Positions 43,846 to 53,183 of a DNA stretch of 64,000 nucleotides are shown here, piece by piece. How positions within the stretch are numbered: the first letter of the stretch is position 1; every line of letters starts with the position of its first letter. The notes under the pieces are model-generated. The model did not search any database and was not told the origin of the DNA. It saw only the letters and a program-made list of their open reading frames with translations. The DNA comes from Sphingomonas sp. SRS2 (lineage in GTDB: Bacteria > Pseudomonadota > Alphaproteobacteria > Sphingomonadales > Sphingomonadaceae), in contig NZ_LARW01000102.1 in assembly GCF_000971055.1 (NCBI RefSeq), forward strand, positions 1 through 64,000. Direction: 5' to 3'. Position numbers and translations under genes: made by a program.

Positions 43846-43866
43846 TTTACCCACATCTCGTTATCA

Positions 43867-43910
43867 AAACTAGGGAGAAATTCCTCTAGGAGATTGAGCA
43901 GACCTAGTTT
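43867..43910. promoter_or_regulatory. inverted repeat AAACTAGG / CCTAGTTT in the divergent promoter
   Basis: AAACTAGG (43867-43874) and CCTAGTTT (43903-43910) are exact complements 28 bp apart, centred between cassette B and the TonB receptor gene. It may be a looped or double operator. Confidence 0.4.
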
Positions 43911-43959
43911 AAGACTATGGTATCAATCGCAGGAAGCGATGATGACAGGGGAGGATGGA

Positions 43960-46293
43960 GTGACCGATCAATTGATCCGTTCGGTAAGCGTGGCCGCGCT
44001 GGCTGTTGCACTAGGATATTCCACAGGCGCCCTCGCGCAGAATATCGACCCGGCCCACGCCGCCGCCGATGATAGCCAAATTCCGGAAATTGTGGTCACG
44101 GCCCAGAAGCGCGAACAAAATATTAATCAGATCGGCATGTCGATCACGGCGTTGAGCGGCGAGGCGCTGGCCCAGCGCGGCGCGCGCGACGTGGGGGACC
44201 TCACCAAATCGGTTGCCGGCTTCGGGTTGACTGCCACGGATGCGAATGTCCCAGTCTATACGCTGCGCGGGGTTGGCTTCAACGATTACAGCCTGGGTGC
44301 GAGCCCGACGGTAAGCGTCTATCAGGACGAAGTTCCGCTTCCTTTCCCGGCGATGACGGCGGGGCCGTTGCTCGACATCGCGCGGGTCGAGGTTCTCAAG
44401 GGCCCGCAGGGCACGTTGTTTGGCCAGAACTCGACGGGCGGCGCGGTCAACATGATCGCGGCGAAGCCCACCGACCGGCCATCTTATGGTGCCAGCCTGC
44501 TGTACGGGCGCTTCAACGAGATCGAGGCTGAAGGGTTCGTCAGCGGCCCGCTCGGAAACGGTCTGTCCGGACGTATCGCCGCCCGTTACGAACGGGCCGA
44601 CGCCTGGCAGCGCAGCATCACCCGCAATGACAAGCTGGGCGAACGTGATCGTGTGGCCGGCCGCATCATCTTGAACTGGGAGCCCTCGTCCACGCTGCGC
44701 TTCTCTCTGGTAGCGAATGGCTGGCGCAATGGTGGCGAGACGCAGGCGCCACAAGCCATCGCCATCGCGCCACAGACGCCGGCTCGCATGGTAGCGGAAG
44801 TCACCAATTCACCTATCGTGACCGGGAACAACCGGATCGCGGATTGGGATCCCAACCGGGATTTCTACCGGGATGACCGCTTTTACGGGATATCGCTGCG
44901 AACCGATTATGACCTGAATGATGCGTTCACGCTGACGGCGTTGACCTCTTATTCTGATTTGACCACCGAGTCGGTGAATGACCGCGACGGGCTTGCGTCG
45001 CGCAACAATATGTACGTGGTCGATGGCAAGGCCACCGCGTGGAATGCGGAATTGCGCGTCACCGGCAAGATCGGTGATGCGGGGACGGTGATAGCCGGCG
45101 GCAACTATGAATTTGCCAAGACCGACGATCGCCAGATCGTGGAGGACCCCACCGCGTCCAACGCGCAGAGCATCTTCGGCGTCGCGATGCCGCAACTTGG
45201 CAATTATACCCGGCAGAAGATCAAGACCGTCGCGGCATTTGCGAGCGCAGACTGGAAGTTGCTTCCGACGCTGACGCTGACGACGGGGGGGCGTTACACA
45301 TCGACCAACCGCGATTCGCGGGGCTGTAATTTCGACGTGGGCGATGGCGGCGCCGCGCGCGCCTTCTCGGCGATCAGCAATTTCTTTCGGCCGGGACTCG
45401 GCCTGCCTCTCATCCCGCTTTCGACATTTCAGAATGCAGAATGCGTCCTGCTGGACGCCCGATTTGCGCCAGCACCGGCGATCGCGACGCTGAAGGAAAA
45501 CAACCTCTCCTGGCGTGGCGCATTGCAGTGGCAGGCCACCTCGGGAATGCTGCTCTACGCATCGATTAGCAGGGGCTATAAATCAGGCAACTTTCCCACG
45601 GTTTCGGCCAGCACGGCCCGGCAATATGCGCCGGTCGTCCAGGAAAAGCTGCAGGCCTATGAAGCGGGCATCAAGCTCTCGGCGCTGGACCGCCGACTGC
45701 AGTTCAATGCCGCTGGCTATTATTATGATTACACGAACAAGCAGGTTCGCGGTCGCATCAGCGATCCGGTTTTCGGTTCGCTCCAGGCCCTGGTCAACAT
45801 TCCGAAATCGCATGTGAAGGGCGCGGATATTGAAATTGTCGCCAGACCGAGCTCGCGGCTGACCTTCACCGCAAATTATGCGTATAATGACAGCAAGATT
45901 GATCGATATATCGGATTTGACCCGTTCAGCCGATCGACCAACTTTAAAGGTTTTGAATTCCCGTTCGCGCCGAAACATGCCGTCAACGTGGATCTCGATT
46001 ACCGTATGCCGGTTACGGACGACTTGACGCTGACCGGCGGAGCGGCGCTGTCGGTGCGATCGGACACCACCGCCTATGTCGGCAACCTGCCGCAATTCAA
46101 TATCGAAGGATATCCGCTGGTGGATCTGCGTGCCGGGATCGAGAGCGCTGATCATGGCTGGCGGGCAGGCCTATGGGCGAGAAATATTTTCAACCAATAT
46201 TATTGGACGAATGTGTTCCGGGGGACCGATACGATCAGCCGCCTCACGGGCAAGCCGGCGAGCTATGGATTGACGGTCGGCTTCCGATATTGA
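43960..46293 (+). CDS. TonB-dependent outer-membrane receptor (third)
   Basis: GTG 43960 follows AGGGGAGG by five bases and gives a clean signal peptide (MTDQLIRSVSVAALAVALGY then TGALAQ); ATGs at 43939 and 43942 are alternatives. 777 residues: TonB-box region PEIVVTAQKREQNINQIG, plug with GPQGTLFGQNSTGGAVNM, barrel ending YGLTVGFRY with terminal aromatic Tyr. Sharing a control region with cassette B suggests it imports the substrate of that pathway. A strong hairpin follows the stop. Confidence 0.93.
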   Translation: MTDQLIRSVSVAALAVALGYSTGALAQNIDPAHAAADDSQIPEIVVTAQKREQNINQIGMSITALSGEALAQRGARDVGDLTKSVAGFGLTATDANVPVYTLRGVGFNDYSLGASPTVSVYQDEVPLPFPAMTAGPLLDIARVEVLKGPQGTLFGQNSTGGAVNMIAAKPTDRPSYGASLLYGRFNEIEAEGFVSGPLGNGLSGRIAARYERADAWQRSITRNDKLGERDRVAGRIILNWEPSSTLRFSLVANGWRNGGETQAPQAIAIAPQTPARMVAEVTNSPIVTGNNRIADWDPNRDFYRDDRFYGISLRTDYDLNDAFTLTALTSYSDLTTESVNDRDGLASRNNMYVVDGKATAWNAELRVTGKIGDAGTVIAGGNYEFAKTDDRQIVEDPTASNAQSIFGVAMPQLGNYTRQKIKTVAAFASADWKLLPTLTLTTGGRYTSTNRDSRGCNFDVGDGGAARAFSAISNFFRPGLGLPLIPLSTFQNAECVLLDARFAPAPAIATLKENNLSWRGALQWQATSGMLLYASISRGYKSGNFPTVSASTARQYAPVVQEKLQAYEAGIKLSALDRRLQFNAAGYYYDYTNKQVRGRISDPVFGSLQALVNIPKSHVKGADIEIVARPSSRLTFTANYAYNDSKIDRYIGFDPFSRSTNFKGFEFPFAPKHAVNVDLDYRMPVTDDLTLTGGAALSVRSDTTAYVGNLPQFNIEGYPLVDLRAGIESADHGWRAGLWARNIFNQYYWTNVFRGTDTISRLTGKPASYGLTVGFRY

Positions 46294-46314
46294 CGGGTCG
46301 GCCATGGTTGGGGA

Positions 46315-46346
46315 CAGGAGGCGAAAGGAAGCCGTTTCGCCTCCTG
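46315..46346 (+). terminator. 12-bp perfect hairpin after the third TonB receptor
   Basis: CAGGAGGCGAAA and TTTCGCCTCCTG are exact complements around GGAAGCCG, starting 21 bp past the stop. No T-run follows. Confidence 0.75.
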
Positions 46347-46418
46347 CTCCGGCAAGCGACGGGATCGATTGTGACGTGACCCTTGGCAAAGCCAGCCTTC
46401 AACGATAGGCCATAATGC

Positions 46419-46916
46419 ATGCCGTCCGCCAAATCTTCGCGCCCACCAACTGAGCAGGATGCCGGATCCACGGGATCGCTGCAACAATCGCGCAAATTGG
46501 CAATTACCATGCGCGAACTTGCATTGCGCTATCTTCGCTGGATGGACGATGGCGCCGTCGATGGGCGGACCTATCCCCGGCTTCGCGTTCTGGAAGAGGT
46601 TCATTGCCGAGGGCCGCGGATCCAGCGCGAACTGGCGCAGCAGACCGGGATCAGTTCGCGCAACATGACCCAGATCATCGACTCGCTTGAAGCCGAGGGC
46701 ATTGTTGCCCGGCGGCCTCATCCGACTGACCGACGCGCTACGCTGATCGAATTGACCGGGGAGGGATGGCGGATCGCGGATACCGAGCTGGAGCCGCGAG
46801 TCGACGAGATCGCCAGCATTTTCCAGGAGTTGAAACCTGAGCAGCGTGAGGCGCTGGCGGAAATTGCAGGGCAACTCGTTGAAACGCTTGCGAAGCGTCG
46901 CACAGAGGCGCGCTAA
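46419..46916 (+). CDS. MarR-family transcriptional regulator
   Basis: 165 residues. The winged helix is at about 60-130: YPRLRVLEEVHCRGPRIQREL, then QTGISSRNMTQIIDSLEAEG as recognition helix and VARRPHPTDRRATLIELTGE as the wing with the DxR motif of MarR proteins. Dimer helices lie at both ends. It is plus-strand downstream of the TonB receptor and may control it or cassette B in response to an aromatic acid or CoA ester. Its own upstream region has no clear palindrome beyond the terminator hairpin. Confidence 0.9.
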   Translation: MPSAKSSRPPTEQDAGSTGSLQQSRKLAITMRELALRYLRWMDDGAVDGRTYPRLRVLEEVHCRGPRIQRELAQQTGISSRNMTQIIDSLEAEGIVARRPHPTDRRATLIELTGEGWRIADTELEPRVDEIASIFQELKPEQREALAEIAGQLVETLAKRRTEAR

Positions 46917-47092
46917 ACGGACAGCGAACAGCTTTGTGGGCCGGCCTCCCCTTGGCCGAAAGCGTCGTAATCGGCGACGTCCGCGCTATATTAAGCGCCT
47001 TGCCCGCATTTTATCCCGATCGCGTTAACTTTCAGCTTCCGAACCATTAACCCAAGCGGGCCGCCGAACGGTGTACCGAACGGCCGAGGAGA

Positions 47093-47368
47093 TCAACCGT
47101 TCAGGCGATCCTTCAACGCCTTGGCCGGCGTGAAGCCGAGCTTCTTCGACGCCGCGATCTGGATCGTCGCACCGGTCGAAGGATTGCGGCCCTCTCGCGC
47201 GGCGCTGGCTTTGACCTTGAATTTCCCGAAGCCTGGCAGCGAGATCTCATCACCCGCGGCGGCAGCTTCTGCGATCGCGTCGAAGATACCTTCGATCACA
47301 GCTTTGGCTTCGGTCTTGGTCAGGCCGCTGTCGGCAGCGATCTTGGTCACCAGATCGGTTGCATTCAT
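47093..47368 (-). CDS. HU-family DNA-binding protein
   Basis: 91 residues from ATG 47368 (MNATDLVTKIAADSGLTKTE). The DNA-binding arm is present with GRNPSTGATIQIAASKKLGF, where Pro in the arm tip intercalates in the minor groove, and ISLPGFGKFKV precedes it. The length is standard for HU. It helps recombination and nucleoid structure. As a probable extra copy in an accessory region it may have come with a mobile element. A longer frame to 47461 is not likely. Confidence 0.92.
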   Translation of the reverse strand: MNATDLVTKIAADSGLTKTEAKAVIEGIFDAIAEAAAAGDEISLPGFGKFKVKASAAREGRNPSTGATIQIAASKKLGFTPAKALKDRLNG

Positions 47369-47700
47369 GGTGATCTCATTTGCATTTGGTCTAGGCGTTT
47401 GACAGCAGGCTTTCCACGCTGGGCGAGCTTGCATAGCCGGATCGTATTTTGAATATCCCATGATCTTTCTCCTTGGCCGTGATGACCATCGAGAAAACGT
47501 GACGCGTCAAGTTTCTGCGGAGAACCGATTCTGACCAAAGTCGGATATTGGCCAGGTCGAGCGTTACGCGGCAACCTGCCGGAAGCTCATCCAATGATGA
47601 TCCGCGACTTCCCAATCGATATTTTTATCCGTGATCCTCGGGTCGTTACCCGTCCGAACCAAAAAAGATACAGTAACAACCACATAGCCAACTTTACGTA
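47369..47700. other. 332-bp gap upstream of HU, no gene supported
   Basis: Minus-strand open frames here (for example 47564-48001) lack family likeness. It should hold the HU promoter and that of the GrlR-like gene. Confidence 0.45.
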
Positions 47701-48117
47701 ATGGAGCATGGGCCGATTTCCGTCGACTTGAGCGGGATGGAATATCGATCTCTCCAATCTGCAAGTGGCCGCCCAGTTCTCGATTTTGATGGCATTTGGA
47801 CATTGCGATTCGGCAGATTCGGCTGCTTGCACAGGGATATGCGCGGCGGCGTCGTGCATGTTCAAGGCGGCCTTCTGATCGGCGGCGACAGCAATTTCGT
47901 CTATGTTGGTGTTGCCCAGGCAGACAGGACGGAATTAACGGGCTGGCTAGAAATAACGCGTCACCGGGACGATCTGAGCATCGCCTGCCTTTGGGGAACA
48001 TCGGAAGCTGTTTACAGGCTTGGCCTCGTCGCCGAGGCCATCTCGCCGAACCGAATTGAAGGCCGGCTAACTCGTGTCGGATTTCCGGATAAACACCTCA
48101 GCATGTGCCGGCTGTGA
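47701..48117 (+). CDS. GrlR-like regulatory protein
   Basis: 138 residues. The core FDGIWTLRFGRFGCLHRDM, then GGVVHVQGGLLIGGDSNFVY and VGVAQADRTELTGWLEITRH, matches the lipocalin-like beta fold of GrlR proteins, named for the negative regulator of the LEE type III secretion locus but widespread as solitary genes in Alphaproteobacteria. The GGDSxFxYxG sequence is the best marker. The first 25 residues are extra. No GrlA or secretion gene is near, so a virulence role is not implied. The last residues include two Cys (SMCRL). Confidence 0.6.
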   Translation: MEHGPISVDLSGMEYRSLQSASGRPVLDFDGIWTLRFGRFGCLHRDMRGGVVHVQGGLLIGGDSNFVYVGVAQADRTELTGWLEITRHRDDLSIACLWGTSEAVYRLGLVAEAISPNRIEGRLTRVGFPDKHLSMCRL

Positions 48118-48464
48118 CCGCTCCTGCGCATGGTGATCGACGGTAATGCCTGTTGTTGTAGCTGAGGTCGCCGTCGTTTCGCAGCTAGAAATGGAAACAC
48201 AGGCCGCGAGATGCGGTGTTATGGTCGGTCACGGTCCAGGCGCTCACGGCGGCGCGGCGTTAGCGGAGGGCGGTCGTAGCCTGCTCATTCGCGGCCAGCA
48301 GCCACGCGATAGGCTTCGCTGCCTTCAACTATGGGCAATTGGGCGTCAGCTCAGCGTCCTGGTCTATTTTGAATAGTCACTATCCAGCGCCGATACCGGT
48401 ATACTACGGTAGCTAGCAGACTCGTATTCGCAGCCCATCGACCTTATCTCGGCGGCAGTCGATC
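48118..48464. other. 347-bp gap with short palindromes
   Basis: No gene is supported. ATAGT-C-ACTAT (48373-48383) and ATACCGGTAT (48393-48402) lie 60-90 bp before the response-regulator gene and may be its control sites; TATACT at 48400-48405 is a possible -10 box. Confidence 0.45.
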
Positions 48465-49916
48465 ATGCCTCTCGAAAACATCCCGTTGCCCGTCGTCCAT
48501 ATCGTCGACGAAGATGCCCAGGTCCGAGCCGCCACCAGCTATCTCCTGGCGAGCCACGGCTACTCCCCGCAAAGCTATGCCAGCGGTGCCGACTTGCTCG
48601 ACAGCGCCTCGTTGGCGCAGGGTTGCATCCTGCTTGATCTGGGCCGGCAGGATCGCAGCGGGCTGGAAATATTGGCCGAGCTTGCCGCGCGTGGCGTGCC
48701 CGCACCCGTGATCATGATGAGCGGCTTTGGCGACCTCGGTGCTGCCGTGCGGGCGATCAAGCTGGGCGCCGAGGATTTCCTCGAAAAGCCCTGCCCCGAG
48801 CGCGACCTGATCGCCGCGATCGAGCGCGCGCTCGATTCGGGTGCGAAGCACCGCGGCCGGATCGATGGTCATGCAACTGCGGTCGCCATGCTTGCCCGGC
48901 TTTCTCCACGCGAGCGGCAGATCCTGCAGGGATTGCTCGCCGGTATGACCAATAAGGAGATCGCTCGTTATCTCGACCTGAGCCCGCGCACCGTCGAGAT
49001 GCACCGCGCCAGCATGATGGACGATCTGCAGCTCAGTACGTTGGCACAGGCGCTCCGCCTCGCAGTCGATGCGCAGCTCACGCCACTCCAGGGCGATACC
49101 CCCCAGGCGCGGCCCTTCCCACCGCGAGTGATGCGACTGGCTGTGCCGAAGCAAAATATTTCCGAACCCATGCCACCAGCGGTGCTCGACATCCTCGAGG
49201 GCACGACCGAATGCGTCTTCCTGCTCGATCGAGCCTGGCGTTTCGTTTATCTCAATTCGAATGCGGTAGCGACGATCGCGCGCGGCCGGTCATTGCTCGG
49301 CGCCATGATCTGGGAGACGTTTCCGCTCGCCGTCGGCACACGAGCCTGGGAGCAGATGCAAAGAGCCGCGGCAGACCGCCAGTCAGCTCGCTTCAAATTC
49401 TTCGAGCCCGATATCGAGTGCTGGTTCGACGTCAATGTGCGTCCGGTCCACAGCGGACTCCAGGTCTTCTTTCGGGACATCACCAGGGAACGCCGAACCC
49501 ACGCTGCACTCAAGCTCAGTGAGGAAGCGCTACATCTGGCGCTCGATGCCTCGGGGCATGGCGCATGGGACTGGAATATCACCACCGGGGAGGTGAAGAT
49601 GTCGGAGCGCTTTCTCAAGCGCCTCGGCTACCTACCGACTGACGTCCCCGGGCGCTTCGATGCGGTGCGCGAATTGGTGCATCCCGAAGATCTACCGCGC
49701 TTCCAGGAGCAGATCGATGAGCATCTGAAGGGACGCAGCGAGTCCTTCGTGCGAATATCGTCTTCGCCGGCACGACGGAAGCTGGTGCTGGAATTTCGAC
49801 CAAGGCCGCATCATCGCTCACGATCCGGGATCGGGCATGCCGACGCGGATGGTCGGCACCGCGTGCGACATCACCGATCGCAAGCTCGCGGAGGCCCGTG
49901 CCCTCGAAGCCTTTGA
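48465..49916 (+). pseudogene. FixJ-like response regulator fused to PAS domain(s); frameshifted 5' part
   Basis: Residues 1-120 are a receiver domain with Asp15, Asp17, phospho-acceptor Asp58 (CILLDLG), Ser86 and Lys108. Residues about 145-205 are a LuxR-type helix-turn-helix (LSPRERQILQGLLAGMTNKE, then LSPRTVEMHRASMMDDL). A PAS domain follows (VFLLDRAWRFVYLNSNAVAT), then a second (AWDWNITTGEVKMSERFLKR). Near 49752 the frame is lost: the true continuation is one frame over (EYRLRRHDGSWCWNFDQGRI). A FixJ regulator fused ahead of a PAS kinase is unusual in itself. Ends of this frame after 49752 are meaningless. Confidence 0.8.
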
Positions 49917-51207
49917 ACGGCTCGCGCTCGCGCAGGCCAATGCCGGCGCTGGGATTTGGGATCTTGATCTTCGGTCGCGCCGCGTCCGGATGGATAGCCG
50001 CAGTATCGCCATGCACGGCCTTCCTGCGGACAACAACGGCGAACTGTCCGAAGCGCAGTGGGAAGCGCGGGTTCACCCTGATGATCTGGCTGCCGTCCAC
50101 CGCGCAATGGACAGCGCAATCACGACGGGTAGTGTGTATCAGGTGCAGTACCGCACCATCGCCGCGGATGGCCGCTGCCAGTGGGTGCTGGGCTTGGGAC
50201 GTTTGGTCGCCGCGAACGCCGCTGGCCCCGCACACTTCGTTGGCCTCAATCTCGACATCACGGAGACAAAGGAGGCTGGCTTGGAGCTTGAGCGCGTACG
50301 CGCCGAAATGGCAGACCTGTCACGCACGAGAGCTCTTGGACCGCTCGCTGCGACACTTGCGCATGAGCTGAGCCAGCCGCTTACCGCGATCGGAAATTTC
50401 GCAGGAGGGCTGCGACGGTCTTTCGAAAAACCTGAGGGTCATGACCTCGGGGCCGTGATACGCGCGATCGAGGGCATAGACCGCAGTGCGTTTCATGCCG
50501 GAGAAGTCGTCAGGCGCTTACGCGATCATACCCAGGGTTCGAGCTTCGAACGCCGCATCGAGAGCCTGCGCAGTATGTTCGAGGAAGCGGCCTATCTGTG
50601 CGGCGACGCGATGGCAACCAACGGAAGCCTCGATTACCAGATCGATCCCGCTGCCGAGTTTGTGCTCGTCGACCGGGTCCAAATCGAGCAACTACTACTC
50701 AACCTGATCCGGAACGCCCGTGAGGCCATGTGCGATAGCGACGCGCCACGCCGTATCATCATTACCGCCGATGGGCGCGGTCTTGCGGCGGCGCTTGCTT
50801 TGGGCGCGGAGGGTATCAACATGGGTACGCGCTTTTGCGCGACGATCGAGGCGCCGATCCACGACAATGTCAAACAACTCATCGTTTCGAGCGATGAGCG
50901 AGACACCAATTTGATCTTCCGCAGCCTCCACAACACGGCGCGGGTCGGCAAAAACAGCGTATCGGACAAGGTAGTTGAGATATTGGCCAAGCCGGATGCC
51001 AGGTTTGAGGACGTTGCCCATCTCGTGCGAGGTGCGCAGGGAAGGGGGCTGCTGGAAACGGGCGATCTGAACGCGGGCCTGTTCTGGGCCGGGCAGGTCC
51101 AGGGCCTCATCCACGACATACCATCTTGTGCCGACCTGGTTTCGAAGATTGTGCGTGATGCCGAAATCATAATTCGATCGCGCCTCGCCGATATGGTCGT
51201 CCGATGA
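49837..51207 (+). pseudogene. PAS histidine kinase joined to the C-terminal half of a nitronate monooxygenase
   Basis: The coding frame really begins before 49837, at the frameshift. Residues 1-145 (from 49837) hold PAS/PAC repeats (MVGTACDITDRKLAEA; FVGLNLDITETKEAG). The H-box ATLAHELSQPLTAIGNF has His176. The ATPase N-box begins (LLLNLIRNAREAM, about 287-299) but after IIIT at 310 the protein switches to ADGRGLAAALALGAEGINMG, TRFCATIEAPIHDNVKQLIV and on to the end, which is the FMN-phosphate and C-terminal part of a nitronate monooxygenase. G1, F and G2 boxes of the kinase are lost, as is the N-half of the oxygenase. Neither half should work. Confidence 0.85.
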
Positions 51208-52310
51208 ATTCGGTCCGATCCAAGGGACCGCTCGAAGGTCTCAGGGTGGTCGAGTTCACCAGCATCGGTCCGGGCCCCCATTGTGCCATGCTCCTGTCCG
51301 ATCTCGGCGCCGAGGTGCTTCGGATCGATCGGCCTAGCGGTAATGGATGGCCAAATCCGATCATGGACCGTGGACGGGCGTTAATAAGGGTCGATATACG
51401 GTCTGAGGAGGGCAAGTCGCTTTGTATCGAGGCAACGAACAAAGCAGATGTGCTGATCGAGGGTATGCGCCCGGGCGTGATGGAACGCCTTGGCCTAGGG
51501 CCGGATATACTTTTGGGACATAATCCTCGACTGGTTTACGGGCGCATGACCGGCTGGGGCCAGACGGGGCCGCTCTCGAAGTCTGCGGGACACGACATCA
51601 ACTATGTGGCGTTGACTGGCGCTCTGGCCGCGATGGGCGATCCCGACAGGCCTCCTCGTCCGCCGCTTAATCTCGTCGGCGATTTCGGCGGGGGATCGCT
51701 ATTCCTGGCATTCGGCATCATGGCGGCGCTGTGGGAGCGCGAGCGGTCGGGCAAAGGACAGGTTGTCGACGCGGCGATCATCGATGGCGTCAATTCCATG
51801 ATGACGATGTTCGCGGGCTTGATTCCAACGGGCGGTATTTCACTCGACAGGCGAACCAATCTGCTCGGCGGTGCGGCGCATTTTTACCGCTGCTATCGTT
51901 GCGCCGATGGGCTGGATATTTCGGTCGGTCCAATCGAGCCGCAGTTCTTCGACAGCTTCATGGCCTTGATCGGGGCATCAGAGGAGTTGCGCGAGCAGCA
52001 ATCTGAGACGGAAGGATGGGAAGCTAAGGCTGAAGCGCTTTCCGATCTATTCGCCAAACGTCCTCGCGCCGATTGGTGCAGGCTATTTGAGGGAACAGAT
52101 GCTTGTGTCGCGCCCGTCCTCTCCATGGATGACGTGCCCGACCACCCGCATATGAAGGCGCGTAATAGTTTCGTGAAAATCAACGGCCTTAATCACGCTG
52201 CTCCGGCACCGCGTTTTTCCCGGACGCCGGGCGCCATCGCTGAATCGACCGATGGTGTTGCGCTGCTCAGCCGTTGGGGCGTAGCCAGACAACAAATCCC
52301 GACGCTCTAG
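51204..52310 (+). CDS. alpha-methylacyl-CoA racemase (family III CoA-transferase fold)
   Basis: 368 residues; ATG overlaps the preceding stop (ATGA), a remnant of an operon with the lost nitronate monooxygenase. The racemase motif GRMTGWGQTGPLSKSAGHDI places His130, and NLVGDFGGGS places Asp160, matching the proton-transfer pair His126/Asp156 of the mycobacterial enzyme. The catalytic chemistry is inversion of a 2-methylacyl-CoA centre, needed so that (S)-specific dehydrogenases can act on isoprenoid or steroid side chains. It lacks the Asp of true transferases at that place. Convergent with the crotonase at 52376. Confidence 0.92.
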   Translation: MNSVRSKGPLEGLRVVEFTSIGPGPHCAMLLSDLGAEVLRIDRPSGNGWPNPIMDRGRALIRVDIRSEEGKSLCIEATNKADVLIEGMRPGVMERLGLGPDILLGHNPRLVYGRMTGWGQTGPLSKSAGHDINYVALTGALAAMGDPDRPPRPPLNLVGDFGGGSLFLAFGIMAALWERERSGKGQVVDAAIIDGVNSMMTMFAGLIPTGGISLDRRTNLLGGAAHFYRCYRCADGLDISVGPIEPQFFDSFMALIGASEELREQQSETEGWEAKAEALSDLFAKRPRADWCRLFEGTDACVAPVLSMDDVPDHPHMKARNSFVKINGLNHAAPAPRFSRTPGAIAESTDGVALLSRWGVARQQIPTL

Positions 52311-52375
52311 CTAGCAACTGGCGCCACCATCCGGAGGGGCGAACGGAGATACCCCGCATAGCGACTGAACGCCGC

Positions 52376-53125
52376 CTATCCGTCCTCAAGCCCGAACTTC
52401 ATGCTCAGACGCTTCCCGACATCGGTGGCACGCCCGGGGGCATAATAGATTTCATGAGCGAGGCCCTGTTTCAGCGCCATTGCGTCGGTATCGAGCAGAA
52501 GGCGTTTGTTGCCGCGATGGCTATGTGGCGATCCTTCGCAAATCGATCCGACCAGTTCCGCCAAGGCCGTTTCGAAAAGCGCGTCGGCAACACAGAAATT
52601 CGTGAGGCCCATCCGTTCCGCCTGTCGGCCATCATAGCTGCGGCCGGTGAACATCATCTCGCGCGCCTTGTAGGTGCCGACCCGCCTGGGCAGGCGCTGA
52701 CTCAAGCCCCAGGCCGGGGTCAAACCCCATCGCGCATGGGTGTCGGCGAAACAGGCGGATTCGGATGCGATAATGATGTCGGCGGCCAGAACCAGTTCCA
52801 GTCCGCCCGCGAAGCATGCCCCCTGTACCGCCGCGATGACGGGTTGGGGAAGATTTGCGAGCCGTTCAATCGTCTTGGCCTGAAAATGGCGCTTCGGTGG
52901 ACGCTGGCGATCTTGAACATCCGCTCCGGCAGAGAAGACAGGACCGTTCGCCCGAAGGATCACCAGCCCGATCTGGTCCGCCTCCCTCTCGATTCGGCCG
53001 AGGTGATCGTCGAGCTCGACGAATAGGTCGACGTTCAGCGCGTTGCGCTTTTCCGGGCGGTTGAGGGCCAGGGTGACGACATCGTCCTCCTGGCTGCAGA
53101 TAATCAGTGAATCGGCGCTGGTCAT
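52376..53125 (-). CDS. enoyl-CoA hydratase/isomerase family protein
   Basis: 249 residues. Oxyanion segments: NGPVFSAGADVQDRQRP and QGACFAGGLELVLAADIIIA. The active-site region is FADTHARWGLTPAWGLSQRL, where hydratases usually have E-T-F-x-x-x-G-x-x-P-x-x-G, so the first Glu is Asp and His follows. It probably has hydratase, isomerase or hydrolase-like activity on an enoyl-CoA. It follows the crotonase at 53184 on the same strand after 58 bp. Confidence 0.88.
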   Translation of the reverse strand: MTSADSLIICSQEDDVVTLALNRPEKRNALNVDLFVELDDHLGRIEREADQIGLVILRANGPVFSAGADVQDRQRPPKRHFQAKTIERLANLPQPVIAAVQGACFAGGLELVLAADIIIASESACFADTHARWGLTPAWGLSQRLPRRVGTYKAREMMFTGRSYDGRQAERMGLTNFCVADALFETALAELVGSICEGSPHSHRGNKRLLLDTDAMALKQGLAHEIYYAPGRATDVGKRLSMKFGLEDG

Positions 53126-53183
53126 CGCGATCCCTCGACAAATCCGGCTGGCGTGGCAGCGTTGCGGACGTGTGGCCGATCCA

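Noticed and set aside
47701-48117. Type III secretion locus indicated by a GrlR-like protein
   Set aside because: No secretion, chaperone or GrlA gene is present; solitary GrlR-like proteins are widespread.
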